Part shown: in pieces, positions 1-9,142 of the stretch
Position numbering within the stretch: position 1 is the stretch's first letter
How the letters are laid out: each line of letters begins with the position of its first letter
DNA from: Ohtaekwangia sp036786105
Lineage (GTDB): Bacteria; Bacteroidota; Bacteroidia; Cytophagales; Cyclobacteriaceae
NCBI RefSeq assembly: GCF_036786105.1
Contig: NZ_DAIQRQ010000004.1
Location: 147,392-211,391 of the forward strand
DNA: 64,000 nt
Reading direction: 5' to 3'
Notes under the pieces: generated by a model
Databases searched by the model: none
Seen by the model: only the letters and a program-made list of their open reading frames with translations
What the model was told of the DNA's origin: nothing
Made by a program: the position numbers and the translations under genes

Positions 1-152
1 TTCTTCAACACACCAACGGCTACACCTTCGCCTTCACGTATCATTCCAAGAATAAGATGTTCAGTGCCAATATAATCATGGCCTAACCGAAGTGCTTCTT
101 CCCGGCTGAGTGATATAACTTCTTTAACGCGGTTGGAAAATTTTGCCTCCAT
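1..152 (-). CDS. clpC: ATP-dependent Clp protease ATP-binding subunit ClpC, N-terminal fragment
   Basis: Only the first 50 codons lie in the window; the gene runs off the left edge. The reverse strand starts ATG GAG GCA AAA TTT and reads MEAKFSNRVKEVISLSREEA followed by LGHDYIGTEHLILGMIREGE. This is the first Clp_N repeat of ClpC-type AAA+ unfoldases, which bind substrates or adaptors and feed them to ClpP in the cytoplasm. The GTEHLILG motif is characteristic of ClpC/ClpA N-domains. The AAA+ domains are not visible, so the ClpC assignment rests on the N-domain alone. Confidence 0.88.
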   Translation of the reverse strand, partial: MEAKFSNRVKEVISLSREEALRLGHDYIGTEHLILGMIREGEGVAVGVLK

Positions 153-252
153 AAGAGAAAGTCAAGAATGATTAGTGTAAATGTAAAAGTTTTTGTTTGT
201 TCAATGCTACGGTAGCCTGAAGATTTAATACTGCGTAAGAAACACGTTCAAT

Positions 253-888
253 TTAACATTTGTTCATTTTTACTGCAGATGCTCTCACAACACGGGCAGC
301 CGAGGGGCCTTCACAAAAGATCAGGTCGATAAGGCTCATATTGCTTACAAACGCATTGCCAAACACCTGAGTATACGTAACGGGATTATAAAACTTTGCC
401 AAAAGATCGTTTTTTTTAGGATTTACCAACGATCGCAGGTCGTGTATACCTTCAGCCGGCTGTTTCTCATACGACAGAGTTTCTCTGACACTCACATTCC
501 ATCGTAGCCATCCAAGACACAATGACAGCAGCTGAAGGTTAAGATCGTATAAAAACTCATGTTTTTTGAAAAGTACTTTTTCAAGATCTTCTGCATAATG
601 CTCGAAGAATGGAGCCTTTCCATACGCCGACTGAATGGTGCGCCAATGATTGTTTAACCATTTCTGCGAGTAGTCTATGCGTATGTCTGTAATTACAACC
701 TTGTTATGTTTACCTGCCAGCGGCACGGTGAGGTGGGTTTCACCTTGTGAGGTATTGAGGTAACATCGATTGCGATAAGTTTGTTTAACATAATGCTCAT
801 GTCGCTCCACTATAACATCATTTACAGACGACAATGCCGAGAAGTACGCAATAGAAGGAAGGTAATGTAATTCTATAAGGGCGCTCAC
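253..888 (-). CDS. WbqC family protein
   Basis: This 211-residue protein matches the WbqC-like family, whose N-terminus typically reads IELHYLPSIAYFS as here. The family occurs near polysaccharide genes in Proteobacteria and as a lone conserved gene in Bacteroidota; its biochemical role is unsettled. There is no signal peptide or membrane segment, so it is probably cytoplasmic. The start is GTG at 888; no ATG lies close to the conserved N-terminus. It is separated from clpC by about 100 bp and is transcribed in the same direction. Confidence 0.8.
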   Translation of the reverse strand: MSALIELHYLPSIAYFSALSSVNDVIVERHEHYVKQTYRNRCYLNTSQGETHLTVPLAGKHNKVVITDIRIDYSQKWLNNHWRTIQSAYGKAPFFEHYAEDLEKVLFKKHEFLYDLNLQLLSLCLGWLRWNVSVRETLSYEKQPAEGIHDLRSLVNPKKNDLLAKFYNPVTYTQVFGNAFVSNMSLIDLIFCEGPSAARVVRASAVKMNKC

Positions 889-1004
889 GCTGTTTGGGTG
901 TATGTAATCAAATTTACCGGCAACATCGGATTTCTGATCACAAGTAACAAAACAGTTCAGGATTTTAGTTTATACTTGTAAACTACTCTGTCCTTAAAAC
1001 CTGT

Positions 1005-2420
1005 ATGCAATATTTCAAGCGGCAGGCTCGCCCTGTCTTGCCTGTACTTTTACTCCTTTACTTCTCTGTATCTTTCTATTCGTGTTCCGATAATTCTGAT
1101 GAGAAAAGTCCCCAGAATCCACCTCCTGTTACTCCTACTATACCTGATCCGGAGCCTGATCCTGACGTGGATTTAAAAAACCTTGCTGCCTGCACTGCGA
1201 AAGTAGCATACGGCTATACCGATAAGGTTTCTTATTCTTCCTCAGAAAAAGTTACTGTATATCTTCATACAGCCACCCCAACCGCTGCATGTCGCTTGAA
1301 TATTTATAGTATAACAGCCGATTCTATATTCTCTGTAAAGACGTCACTCAAGTCACAGTCTATTGCTACCAGTGATCCGGCTATCGATGGTTTTGGGTTT
1401 AGCCCCACAGTTGAGATAGAAATTCCTTCGAACGTACCGAGTGGTTTATACATGATCGAGAATAAAATTCCATTCATTGTAAAATCACCGGGCGCTGTTG
1501 ATCTGTTGATTGTATACCCTTCCAACACCGCGAATGCATACGAGCAAAGTGGCGGAAAGAGCTTGTACACATCCAACAAAGGTTCTGCAGTATCATTTCA
1601 CCGCCCAATAGCGTTGCAGCCATTTTCGAGTGTGTGTCTCCAATGGTTCTATAAATTCCCGGGAATAAAAATTGGATACATTGCTGATATAGACCTCGAA
1701 AATTACTCGAACATTGCAGATGCAAAGATTCTCGCGATTGTTGGTCACAATGAATACTGGACACGAAAGGCCCGAAAAAATTTTGATGCCTTTGTTGACA
1801 GCGGGCACGATGCACTCATCTTATCGGGAAACACCATGTGGTGGCAAGTGCGTTACTCGGATGATCAGAGTCAACTGGTCTGCTATAAATCCGATATTGA
1901 TCCTGTAAGTGATGCCTCACTCAAAACCATCGTGTGGAATAATGCTTCACTCAGTTATCCGATCATCTCCAGCATTGGTGCTGACTTTGATCTGGGTGGA
2001 TACGGATTGAAAACAGACAAGGGATGGGATGGTTACAAGGTTATGAAACCAACATCGCCTTTGTTTGAAGGCACAGGACTGAAGAAAGGGGATATCATTT
2101 CCATGCCCACATCTGAGTATGATGGTGCCCCGCTTTCGGGATTCGATATGGATAATTACCCTATACTCAATCGAAAGGCGCTGCAGGCAGACCAGGCCGA
2201 GATCATCGCTTTCGACAGAGGTTTCCGGAATGCTGCTGATACGTATCCAACCTTGCTGATATACAAACGATCAAAATCATCAGGCATTATTATCAATGCA
2301 GGTACAACCGACTGGTGTTCGACCAACGGCATGGGCGGAGCATCCGGAACCACAATCAAAAAGATCACCGCCAACGCCATTCACAAGCTGTTGAATGATG
2401 AAAATGTATTCTCGCAGTAA
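1005..2420 (+). CDS. Lipoprotein with N,N-dimethylformamidase beta-subunit-like domain
   Basis: The 471-residue protein begins with a lipoprotein signal (hydrophobic stretch ending FYSC), then a proline/aspartate-rich linker (about residues 30-55). A beta-sandwich-like section covers about 60-160. The rest resembles the domain named after the large subunit of N,N-dimethylformamidase, with VDLLIVYPSNTANAYEQSGG, VGHNEYWTRKARKNFDAF and ALILSGNTMWWQVRY. In Bacteroidota such proteins are usually surface or periplasmic lipoproteins of unknown substrate, so formamidase activity should not be assumed. It stands alone and converges on cdsA with a gap of only 5 bp. Confidence 0.72.
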   Translation: MQYFKRQARPVLPVLLLLYFSVSFYSCSDNSDEKSPQNPPPVTPTIPDPEPDPDVDLKNLAACTAKVAYGYTDKVSYSSSEKVTVYLHTATPTAACRLNIYSITADSIFSVKTSLKSQSIATSDPAIDGFGFSPTVEIEIPSNVPSGLYMIENKIPFIVKSPGAVDLLIVYPSNTANAYEQSGGKSLYTSNKGSAVSFHRPIALQPFSSVCLQWFYKFPGIKIGYIADIDLENYSNIADAKILAIVGHNEYWTRKARKNFDAFVDSGHDALILSGNTMWWQVRYSDDQSQLVCYKSDIDPVSDASLKTIVWNNASLSYPIISSIGADFDLGGYGLKTDKGWDGYKVMKPTSPLFEGTGLKKGDIISMPTSEYDGAPLSGFDMDNYPILNRKALQADQAEIIAFDRGFRNAADTYPTLLIYKRSKSSGIIINAGTTDWCSTNGMGGASGTTIKKITANAIHKLLNDENVFSQ

Positions 2421-2425
2421 AACTT

Positions 2426-3262
2426 TCACCTCACTATCTCCAGGTAGGTTGCAATGAAAGGAGCCGATATGAGCAAGCCATCAAAGCGATCGAGGAAACC
2501 TCCATGGCCGGGAATGCTTGAGCCTGAATCTTTTATTTCAATGCTGCGCTTGAGTAACGACTCAACAAGATCACCAAAAGTTCCGCCCACAACAATGATT
2601 ACGCCGATGGTGAGCCATTGCCATACAGAAAGCAAATCAAAATAACGCGACATGCCGAAGGCAAAGATCATGGCAAGCAATGCACCTCCAAAGAAACCTT
2701 CCCACGACTTTTTAGGCGATATGCGCTCAAAGAGTTTGCGCTTTCCTAAATACGTTCCGGCAAAATAGGCACCGGTATCACTTGCCCACAAGATAAAGAG
2801 GCAACCAAAAATGATCTCATAGTGATATATACCTTCTTCAAACACGGCAATGTTCAACAAAGCAAACGGCACGGCTACATAAAATATACCGAGAAAGGTA
2901 AAGGCGATGTTGGTGAATGGTTTACGCTCAAACTTCTTATATAGTTTAATCATATACACCAGCGATATGATCGGAAAGACGATGATATAAAACCGGTACG
3001 ATATCAAGTGTCCCTCAATAAGAAACGACAGTATAAATATCAATATACCGCCCAGTGTGCCAATGAATTTCTGAGGCGCCAGCCCATCCAGGCCTACCAG
3101 TTTGTAGAACTCAATGAGCGTAAAAGAACAGATGATAAAGAAAACGGCAAAGTATCCCCATTCGCTCACACATATTGCTGTAATAATACCGGCGGAGCCG
3201 AGCAAACCGGTAATGATACGAAGGGTTAGATTATTGTATTTTTTGGTTAAAGATTCAGTCAC
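2426..3262 (-). CDS. cdsA: Phosphatidate cytidylyltransferase
   Basis: This integral membrane enzyme makes CDP-diacylglycerol from phosphatidic acid and CTP, the branch point for phospholipid synthesis. The 278-residue length is normal. It has about eight hydrophobic segments and the C-terminal CDS signature LLKRSIEIKDSGSSIPGHGG followed by DRFDGLL, containing the metal-binding aspartates. The start is GTG at 3262; no ATG lies in frame nearby. The upstream CPBP protease gene is 80 bp away in the same direction and may be cotranscribed. Confidence 0.95.
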   Translation of the reverse strand: MTESLTKKYNNLTLRIITGLLGSAGIITAICVSEWGYFAVFFIICSFTLIEFYKLVGLDGLAPQKFIGTLGGILIFILSFLIEGHLISYRFYIIVFPIISLVYMIKLYKKFERKPFTNIAFTFLGIFYVAVPFALLNIAVFEEGIYHYEIIFGCLFILWASDTGAYFAGTYLGKRKLFERISPKKSWEGFFGGALLAMIFAFGMSRYFDLLSVWQWLTIGVIIVVGGTFGDLVESLLKRSIEIKDSGSSIPGHGGFLDRFDGLLISAPFIATYLEIVR

Positions 3263-3342
3263 AAATTTCTGATGGTCGGTTAGCGATGCGTTAAAATATA
3301 AATGCTCTGGGATAAGAGTCGTTTGGTCGTGATTTGTATTGT

Positions 3343-4263
3343 TTAGAATTTCTGTGGCTTATGTTTTTCATATATCTTTTTGAAAATATACAGCAGAAGT
3401 ACCGTAACTAATCCACATCCTGCAACGGCTGGCCAGGGCGCAGCCTTCGAGCTTTCAATGTCCATTTCCACGGTGCCTTTCTGGTAAAGATACATGGCAA
3501 CAACAGTAAAACCATTATTCACGAAGTGAGCCAGTATGGGTATCCATAAATTACCAGACCAGTAATATACATACCCAAACAACGCTCCCAGCAACATACG
3601 TGGAACAAAGCCATAAAACTGCAGGTGAATGGCACTAAAAATTGCGGCCGATACCCAGATGGCAACATGAATGTTATTAGAAGCGCGATAAAATTCTTTT
3701 TGCAGTATGCCCCGAAACACAAGCTCTTCACCGATGGCCGGCAAAATGGCAATCACAATCAATGCAATGATTATCTGTGCAGACGAATCGAACTGCGTGA
3801 GGTACTTGGTAAGCTCTGCCAGTTGTTCTTCTGTAGCCTTTGCCCATTTCTCTATACCAGGAGGAAGTGTGATGTGTTGATTCCATTCAATAAAAAAAGA
3901 ATTAGTGATCATGAACACCATAACGATGAGTATCACGAGGGCCACAGCCTGAACCGGAATGTCTTTGCTGAAGAGACTGGTAAGCGGATCACGGAATTTT
4001 CGAAGCATGATTGTGGGCACTACAATAAGGCCGAACAACGTTCCAAAACCCTGCATTAGGTACAACGGAATTTTCATACCCGCATCGTGCATAGGATCTT
4101 TTAATGCTTCCGTCATTTCCATCAGAGAGCCTGGATAAAACGGAAGAGCCACAAAAAAGCCGATCATGGGTCCGATAACCTGGAAACCCAGGAGTACAGC
4201 TACCAAAGTTATAATAATCACCACGGCCGGGTGTGTTTGACGGGCGCGTGTTTCCAGCTCCAT
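3343..4263 (-). CDS. CPBP family intramembrane metalloprotease
   Basis: The 306-residue multi-pass membrane protein has the CPBP (Abi/Rce1-like) motifs. These are an EE pair in IGEELVFRGILQKEF (about residue 177), a histidine in SAAIFSAIHLQF (about 213) and a second in PILAHFVNNGF (about 248). The family contains membrane-embedded proteases related to CAAX prenyl proteases; substrates in Bacteroidota are unknown. The N-terminal third carries additional hydrophobic segments. The divergently transcribed dusB starts only 26 bp away, so the two promoters must overlap. Confidence 0.87.
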   Translation of the reverse strand: MELETRARQTHPAVVIIITLVAVLLGFQVIGPMIGFFVALPFYPGSLMEMTEALKDPMHDAGMKIPLYLMQGFGTLFGLIVVPTIMLRKFRDPLTSLFSKDIPVQAVALVILIVMVFMITNSFFIEWNQHITLPPGIEKWAKATEEQLAELTKYLTQFDSSAQIIIALIVIAILPAIGEELVFRGILQKEFYRASNNIHVAIWVSAAIFSAIHLQFYGFVPRMLLGALFGYVYYWSGNLWIPILAHFVNNGFTVVAMYLYQKGTVEMDIESSKAAPWPAVAGCGLVTVLLLYIFKKIYEKHKPQKF

Positions 4264-4289
4264 ATTTCTGCTTAAATTTGCGGGCTAAT

Positions 4290-5285
4290 ATGGTGAAAAT
4301 CGGTCAAATAGAGCTTGGAGAATTTCCTTTGTTGCTCGCACCCATGGAGGATGTGAGCGATCCGCCTTTCCGTGCGGTATGTAAAGAGGGTGGTGCAGAC
4401 CTGATGTACACCGAATTTATCTCTTCTGAAGGCCTGATCCGCGATGCGGCAAAGAGCCGGCAAAAACTCGACATCTTTGAATATGAGCGCCCCATCGGCA
4501 TTCAATTATTTGGGGGTGACATTGGTAATATGGTACAATCGGCTGAAATAGCTACGGCTGCACGACCTGATTTGATTGATATTAATTACGGATGCCCTGT
4601 AAAAGCGGTAGCCTGCCGTGGTGCCGGTGCAGCCTTACTTCAGGACATACCGAAGATGGTAAAGATGACCGCTGAAATTGTAAAATGCACGCATTTGCCC
4701 GTGACTGTAAAAACACGATTGGGCTGGGACGAGTCTACCAAAAACATATTGGAAGTAGCGGAGCGTTTGCAAGACATCGGCATTCAGGCATTATCTATTC
4801 ATGGCCGCACCCGCGTGCAGATGTACAAAGGTGAAGCCGACTGGACGTTGATCGGAAAAGTAAAGGAAAATCCGCGCATCAAGATACCGATCTTCGGCAA
4901 TGGCGATATCGATTCGCCCGAGAAAGCGTTGGAGTATAAAAATCGTTATGGCGTAGATGGCATTATGATCGGCCGTGCTGCCATCGGTTATCCCTGGATC
5001 TTCAACGAGATCAAACATTTTGTCAAACATGGAGAGCGCCCTGCTCCTCCTTACATGCGCGAACGCGTGCGTGCAGCAAAAAAACACCTGGAATTTTCTA
5101 TCCGCTGGAAAGGTGATCGCCTTGGTGTGTTTGAAATGCGCAGGCACTATACCAATTATTTTAAAGGCATCAACGACTTCAAGCCATTCAGAATGAAGCT
5201 GGTGGAAGCACCTACGGAAGCAGAAGTAATGGCTATACTCGATGAGGTAGTTAGCGCTTACTCCGCATCGTCTGTGGCCGCCTGA
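4290..5285 (+). CDS. dusB: tRNA-dihydrouridine synthase, DusB type
   Basis: This FMN-dependent TIM-barrel enzyme reduces uridine to dihydrouridine in tRNA. The start was set at ATG 4290 (MVKIGQIELGEFPLLLAPME) because the upstream extension would run into the divergent neighbour and has no family similarity. Motifs are LLLAPMEDVSDPPFR at the N-terminus, DINYGCPVKAVACRGAGAAL with the catalytic cysteine near residue 101, SIHGRTRVQMYKGEADW, and FGNGDIDSPEKA/DGIMIGRAAIG for the phosphate-binding loops. Length is 331 residues, usual for the family. Confidence 0.93.
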   Translation: MVKIGQIELGEFPLLLAPMEDVSDPPFRAVCKEGGADLMYTEFISSEGLIRDAAKSRQKLDIFEYERPIGIQLFGGDIGNMVQSAEIATAARPDLIDINYGCPVKAVACRGAGAALLQDIPKMVKMTAEIVKCTHLPVTVKTRLGWDESTKNILEVAERLQDIGIQALSIHGRTRVQMYKGEADWTLIGKVKENPRIKIPIFGNGDIDSPEKALEYKNRYGVDGIMIGRAAIGYPWIFNEIKHFVKHGERPAPPYMRERVRAAKKHLEFSIRWKGDRLGVFEMRRHYTNYFKGINDFKPFRMKLVEAPTEAEVMAILDEVVSAYSASSVAA

Positions 5286-5381
5286 TAGAAACAGCAAGAA
5301 ACGGGTTTCATTTTACTGCTACTTCCTGAACTTTTGCTTTCAGAAAGCCGTACTCTTCTAAATTATACCCAACCTCTTTGT

Positions 5382-6257
5382 ATGTCTGATTCCAATCGTA
5401 GTAAAGCCGTTTTACTTTTTGTTTCATTAACACTGATCTGGGGAACATCCTTCATCCTGATCAAGCAAGGTCTTAAAGTATTTTCTCCTGATGAAGTAGG
5501 TGCGATCCGCGTAGCCTCTGCTTCCTTGTTTTTATTGCCTCTGGCATTTCCGCGTTTAAAAGAGTTACAACCTCAACACTACACGAAACTGTTTGCTTCG
5601 GGTATGCTCGGCATATTTATACCTGCCTTCCTGTTTGCCACAGCACAAACACGCATGGATAGTTCGGTAGCCGGCATCATGAATACACTTACGCCGATCT
5701 TTACCATGATCATTGGTGCTGTCATTTTCAAGCTTCGTTTTAAAAGCATTGCTATTGTTGGCATACTGCTGGGGTTTGCCGGCGGTGTTATTTTGGGGTT
5801 TTCGAGAGCTGATGGCTCGGTAAGTTTCAACCTGTTTGCACTATTGATCGTGCTTGCCTGCTTCTGTTATGGCTCCAACCTGAACCTGATAAAATTCAAG
5901 ATACCTGATCTTGGTTCACTCACAATCACCAGTGTCTCCCTGCTGTTGATTGGTCCATTGGCGCTGATTTATTTATTCGGCTTCTCCAACTTTACAACAA
6001 AGCTCACAACTGAACCGGGTGCATGGAAGGCCTTTGGATTTATAGTATTGCTGGGATTAATGAGCACCGCTATAGCCACCATACTTTTCAATCGCATGGT
6101 AAAATTGAGTACAGCGTTGTTTGCCAGCTCCGTAACGTATGCTTTACCAATCGTGGCAGTTATGTGGGGTGTATTGGATGGAGAACAATTAGGCGTAGGT
6201 CACTTCATTGGTATGGCAGCTATTATAGGCGGAGTATATCTCGCCAACCGGAAATAA
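5382..6257 (+). CDS. DMT superfamily transporter (EamA domains)
   Basis: The 291-residue membrane protein has about ten hydrophobic segments in two EamA repeats. The first opens with LLFVSLTLIWGTSFILIKQG, typical of drug/metabolite exporters. The second ends with ALPIVAVMWGVLDGEQLG. The start was taken at ATG 5382 (MSDSNRSKAVLLFVSL); the in-frame extension to 5334 adds a non-conserved stretch. The substrate cannot be told from sequence. It follows dusB by 96 bp and converges on the S9 peptidase gene. Confidence 0.87.
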   Translation: MSDSNRSKAVLLFVSLTLIWGTSFILIKQGLKVFSPDEVGAIRVASASLFLLPLAFPRLKELQPQHYTKLFASGMLGIFIPAFLFATAQTRMDSSVAGIMNTLTPIFTMIIGAVIFKLRFKSIAIVGILLGFAGGVILGFSRADGSVSFNLFALLIVLACFCYGSNLNLIKFKIPDLGSLTITSVSLLLIGPLALIYLFGFSNFTTKLTTEPGAWKAFGFIVLLGLMSTAIATILFNRMVKLSTALFASSVTYALPIVAVMWGVLDGEQLGVGHFIGMAAIIGGVYLANRK

Positions 6258-6273
6258 ACGAGAACCATTATCA

Positions 6274-6323
6274 GTTACAGGTTAATCATTATCCTGCTAT
6301 ACAGATAACAATTAACCTGTAAC
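6274..6323. repeat. Inverted repeat between convergent genes (GTTAC-type repeat)
   Basis: GTTACAGGTTAAT at 6274-6286 is matched by its exact reverse complement at 6311-6323, giving a 13-bp stem with a 24-base loop. No T run follows on either strand, so it is a poor intrinsic terminator. The sequence resembles other GTTAC/GGTTAAT-rich intergenic stretches at 53.03-53.1, 55.20-55.25 and 59.78-59.82 kb, so it probably belongs to a dispersed repeat family. Confidence 0.6.
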
Positions 6324-6330
6324 GTATAAC

Positions 6331-9012
6331 TTACCTCAATTCAGCTACCATTTTCGCGTTGCCCATTTGTGGAACAATCGCTTCGGTGCGAATCATGTTT
6401 TTGTCAGATGAAGAAATCCAGAATGTAGTTTTCTCTCCGCCATCCACCTGATTCATGGTAATCTTAAAAGTATCGAACGAACCAGCCGGCACGGTGATCT
6501 TTTCTGTGCCTGCTAATTTTAACTCGTATCGTTTCACCTGCGAGGTTTGTATATCCAGCATTTCAATAATGGTTGATTCGTCATGCTTCAATGGCAGGCG
6601 CGCTATCACCAGATCTGAGCCGGCACCATCAATGACAATCGGGTTCTCTAATTTTACGTTGATCGGGTTAGTTTTACCATTGCCCATGTCCATGGAACCG
6701 GTTACCGCCTCTTTGGTATAATTAAGATCTAACGTTACGGGCCCTTGTTTTACATTGCGATGGAGGCATTTCAGTGTTTTCAATTCGATTTGACTTTCAT
6801 CTTTCATCTCGCCCATTGGCGATTTTACCGCATCCGTTACAGACCACTTTCCATTATCCATCTTAACCTCACGATTCATATCCATCGCTATATTTTGGGC
6901 ACCCATCGTCATGGTAAATGTATAACTATATTTACCGACCTGCAGGTCGGATACTGGCTTCGGAACTTCTTTGGATACCGATACCTTCTCAGGAGCTTTT
7001 ACTGTTTTTATATCTACCAGTATAGCTTGTTGTTTTTTAGCAAGCTCAGGTTTCAGTGATTCCTGGTAACGGCCACCTAAATGTTTTGCCAGGAATTTCT
7101 CAGCATACGCCAGCATGGCCATATTGTTTTCCGGGTTACGAAAACCGTGGCCTTCATCGGGAGCACATATATACTCTACCGCTATACCGAGATCGCGCAA
7201 TGCCGATACAATCTGATCAGATTCTGCTTTCTTTACACGTGGATCATTGGCACCCTGCACTACCAATAAAGGAGCTTTGATCTTGCTTGCGGAAAAGAGA
7301 GGAGATTGCTTTTCCAGTCTTGCCTTTCCTTCCGGCGTAGAAGGATCGCCCATGCGGATGTAAAATACTTTTCGTATAGCTTCCCAATACGGTGGAATAG
7401 AGTTAAGCAATGTGATGAGGTTGGAGGGGCCGACTATATCTACACCGGCAGCGTATACATCCGGTGTAAATGCCAGGCCAGCCAGCGTTGCATAGCCGCC
7501 ATACGATCCGCCCATAATACCAACGCGTTTTGCATCTACTATACCTTTGCTGATAAGATGTTTTACACCCCAGGTGATATCGTCCTGCATCTTCTCACCC
7601 CACTGTAAATTACCGGCATTCAAAAACTTTTTGCCATAACCGGTGGAAGCACGGAAGTTTGGTGTTAACACGGCATAACCACGGTTTGCCAGGAACTGTG
7701 CATATCCGTTAAAGCCCCAATTATCGCGTGCCCACGGACCACCGTGTGGCAATACGATAAGCGGTAAATTCTTAGATTCTTTTCCCAAGGGCAATGTGAG
7801 GTAAGCCGGTATCTCCAATCCATCGGACGATTTATAGCTTATAGGCTCCATCTTGGCCAACGGCAGCATCTGCAGTTTAGGGCGCGGTGTGTATTGCTTG
7901 ATCACCTTCTTGTTTACTTCATCAAAGAAGTAAACCGAACCGGGATCATCATCGCTATACACAGAGATCAATGATTTCGTTTCATCTTTTGTGCGCGATG
8001 CAAAGCCTATTTCTTTTCCGGGAAATTTAGCTTTCAGAAAATTATATTTCGCTTCAGAAGCTTTGTCTTTAAAATACCAGCGTGCTTTGGCATCGGTATA
8101 GGTGGTATAGATGATCTCACGCGTTTTATCGGATACATATACTCCACCAAAGTCTACTTTATTAAAAGGATCGCCTTCTACGAGCTTGATCTCTTTTGAA
8201 TCAGGATTGAGCAAATATAATTTTACCAGATCCTCTGCATCGCCTTTGTTCGATTCGAGGTAAAAGTTCTTGTTCTCTTTATCGAAGAAACCAGCAGGGC
8301 CGCAGCTTTCCATCGGACCACAATCGTATATCTTTGTAAAACCACTTGCATCGGCACGGAGTATTTCGGTACTACCATCATCGGCAGAGCGCGTAGCAAG
8401 TCTGATGTTCTCATCCCAGTCAAAATAAAATCCTGTAAGGCGATCTTTGTTCTCTTTCAATAGCGTAAGCTTGCCGGTGCTGATCTCCAGTTTATAGAGG
8501 TCGTGCCATGCCTGATCGCGATTATTCAAACCAACCCACAATACATCCGGATTCTTTTGCGAAACATTATATATCAGCGCACGCACATTCTCCATTGGAG
8601 TAATGTTGCGCGCCACTGGCACACCTGTATTCTTCTCGGCAGGTGCAGCAGGGTCAACGGCATATACGTTAAAATTCTCGTTACCTCCTTTATCCTGCAC
8701 ATATAAGATATACTTACTATCATATGTCCAGAAGTATCCGCCAATCGGTCTTAGTGTATCAGCCGTAATAGGCTTCGCTTTTTCGAAAGGTTCATCGAAC
8801 TTCTTTACCCAGACGTTCATCTTACCTTTATACACTTTCTGGAAGCTGATCATGGTGCCATCCGGAGAGAGTTGTCCGCCAGCGATTTCAGGGTTATCAA
8901 AGAAAAGTTCGCGATCGATAATAGGAGGTTCTTTACCGGCTTTGCTTTTCTGGGCCAGCGCTCCATGAAACATGAGCATGACCGCCATGATAAGAATGAT
9001 GGGGTTTTTCAT
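6331..9012 (-). CDS. Exported S9 family peptidase with C-terminal extra domain
   Basis: The 893-residue protein begins with a Sec signal peptide ending HGALAQ, then a beta-propeller region (about residues 30-400) and an alpha/beta-hydrolase domain (about 400-660). The triad is Ser503 in GIMGGSYGGYATL, Asp590 in VVQGANDPRVKKAE and His622 in PDEGHGFRNPENN. It belongs with prolyl oligopeptidase/acylaminoacyl-peptidase-like S9 enzymes acting on peptides in the periplasm or outside the cell. About 200 further residues follow the catalytic domain, with VPAGSFDTFKITMNQVDGG near the end, resembling DUF3108-like beta domains. S9 members normally end near the hydrolase domain, so this is a fusion. It is probably monocistronic. 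Confidence 0.9.
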   Translation of the reverse strand: MKNPIILIMAVMLMFHGALAQKSKAGKEPPIIDRELFFDNPEIAGGQLSPDGTMISFQKVYKGKMNVWVKKFDEPFEKAKPITADTLRPIGGYFWTYDSKYILYVQDKGGNENFNVYAVDPAAPAEKNTGVPVARNITPMENVRALIYNVSQKNPDVLWVGLNNRDQAWHDLYKLEISTGKLTLLKENKDRLTGFYFDWDENIRLATRSADDGSTEILRADASGFTKIYDCGPMESCGPAGFFDKENKNFYLESNKGDAEDLVKLYLLNPDSKEIKLVEGDPFNKVDFGGVYVSDKTREIIYTTYTDAKARWYFKDKASEAKYNFLKAKFPGKEIGFASRTKDETKSLISVYSDDDPGSVYFFDEVNKKVIKQYTPRPKLQMLPLAKMEPISYKSSDGLEIPAYLTLPLGKESKNLPLIVLPHGGPWARDNWGFNGYAQFLANRGYAVLTPNFRASTGYGKKFLNAGNLQWGEKMQDDITWGVKHLISKGIVDAKRVGIMGGSYGGYATLAGLAFTPDVYAAGVDIVGPSNLITLLNSIPPYWEAIRKVFYIRMGDPSTPEGKARLEKQSPLFSASKIKAPLLVVQGANDPRVKKAESDQIVSALRDLGIAVEYICAPDEGHGFRNPENNMAMLAYAEKFLAKHLGGRYQESLKPELAKKQQAILVDIKTVKAPEKVSVSKEVPKPVSDLQVGKYSYTFTMTMGAQNIAMDMNREVKMDNGKWSVTDAVKSPMGEMKDESQIELKTLKCLHRNVKQGPVTLDLNYTKEAVTGSMDMGNGKTNPINVKLENPIVIDGAGSDLVIARLPLKHDESTIIEMLDIQTSQVKRYELKLAGTEKITVPAGSFDTFKITMNQVDGGEKTTFWISSSDKNMIRTEAIVPQMGNAKMVAELR

Positions 9013-9113
9013 AGGGTTTTAACGGGGTTAATGGACATACAAATTAGTTAGTTGAAAAGAAGATTAAAATATTACAGTTGAGAATGAAAGATTTAAAAAT
9101 CAAAAAACCCTTC

Positions 9114-9121
9114 TACTTTTG
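9114..9121 (+). promoter_or_regulatory. Possible -7 box of the hemE promoter
   Basis: TACTTTTG fits the Bacteroidota -7 consensus TAnnTTTG and lies 21 bp before the hemE start. No convincing TTTG stands at the -33 position, so this is a weak call. Confidence 0.35.
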
Positions 9122-9142
9122 CGGCTGTTATTTTAAGGCATT

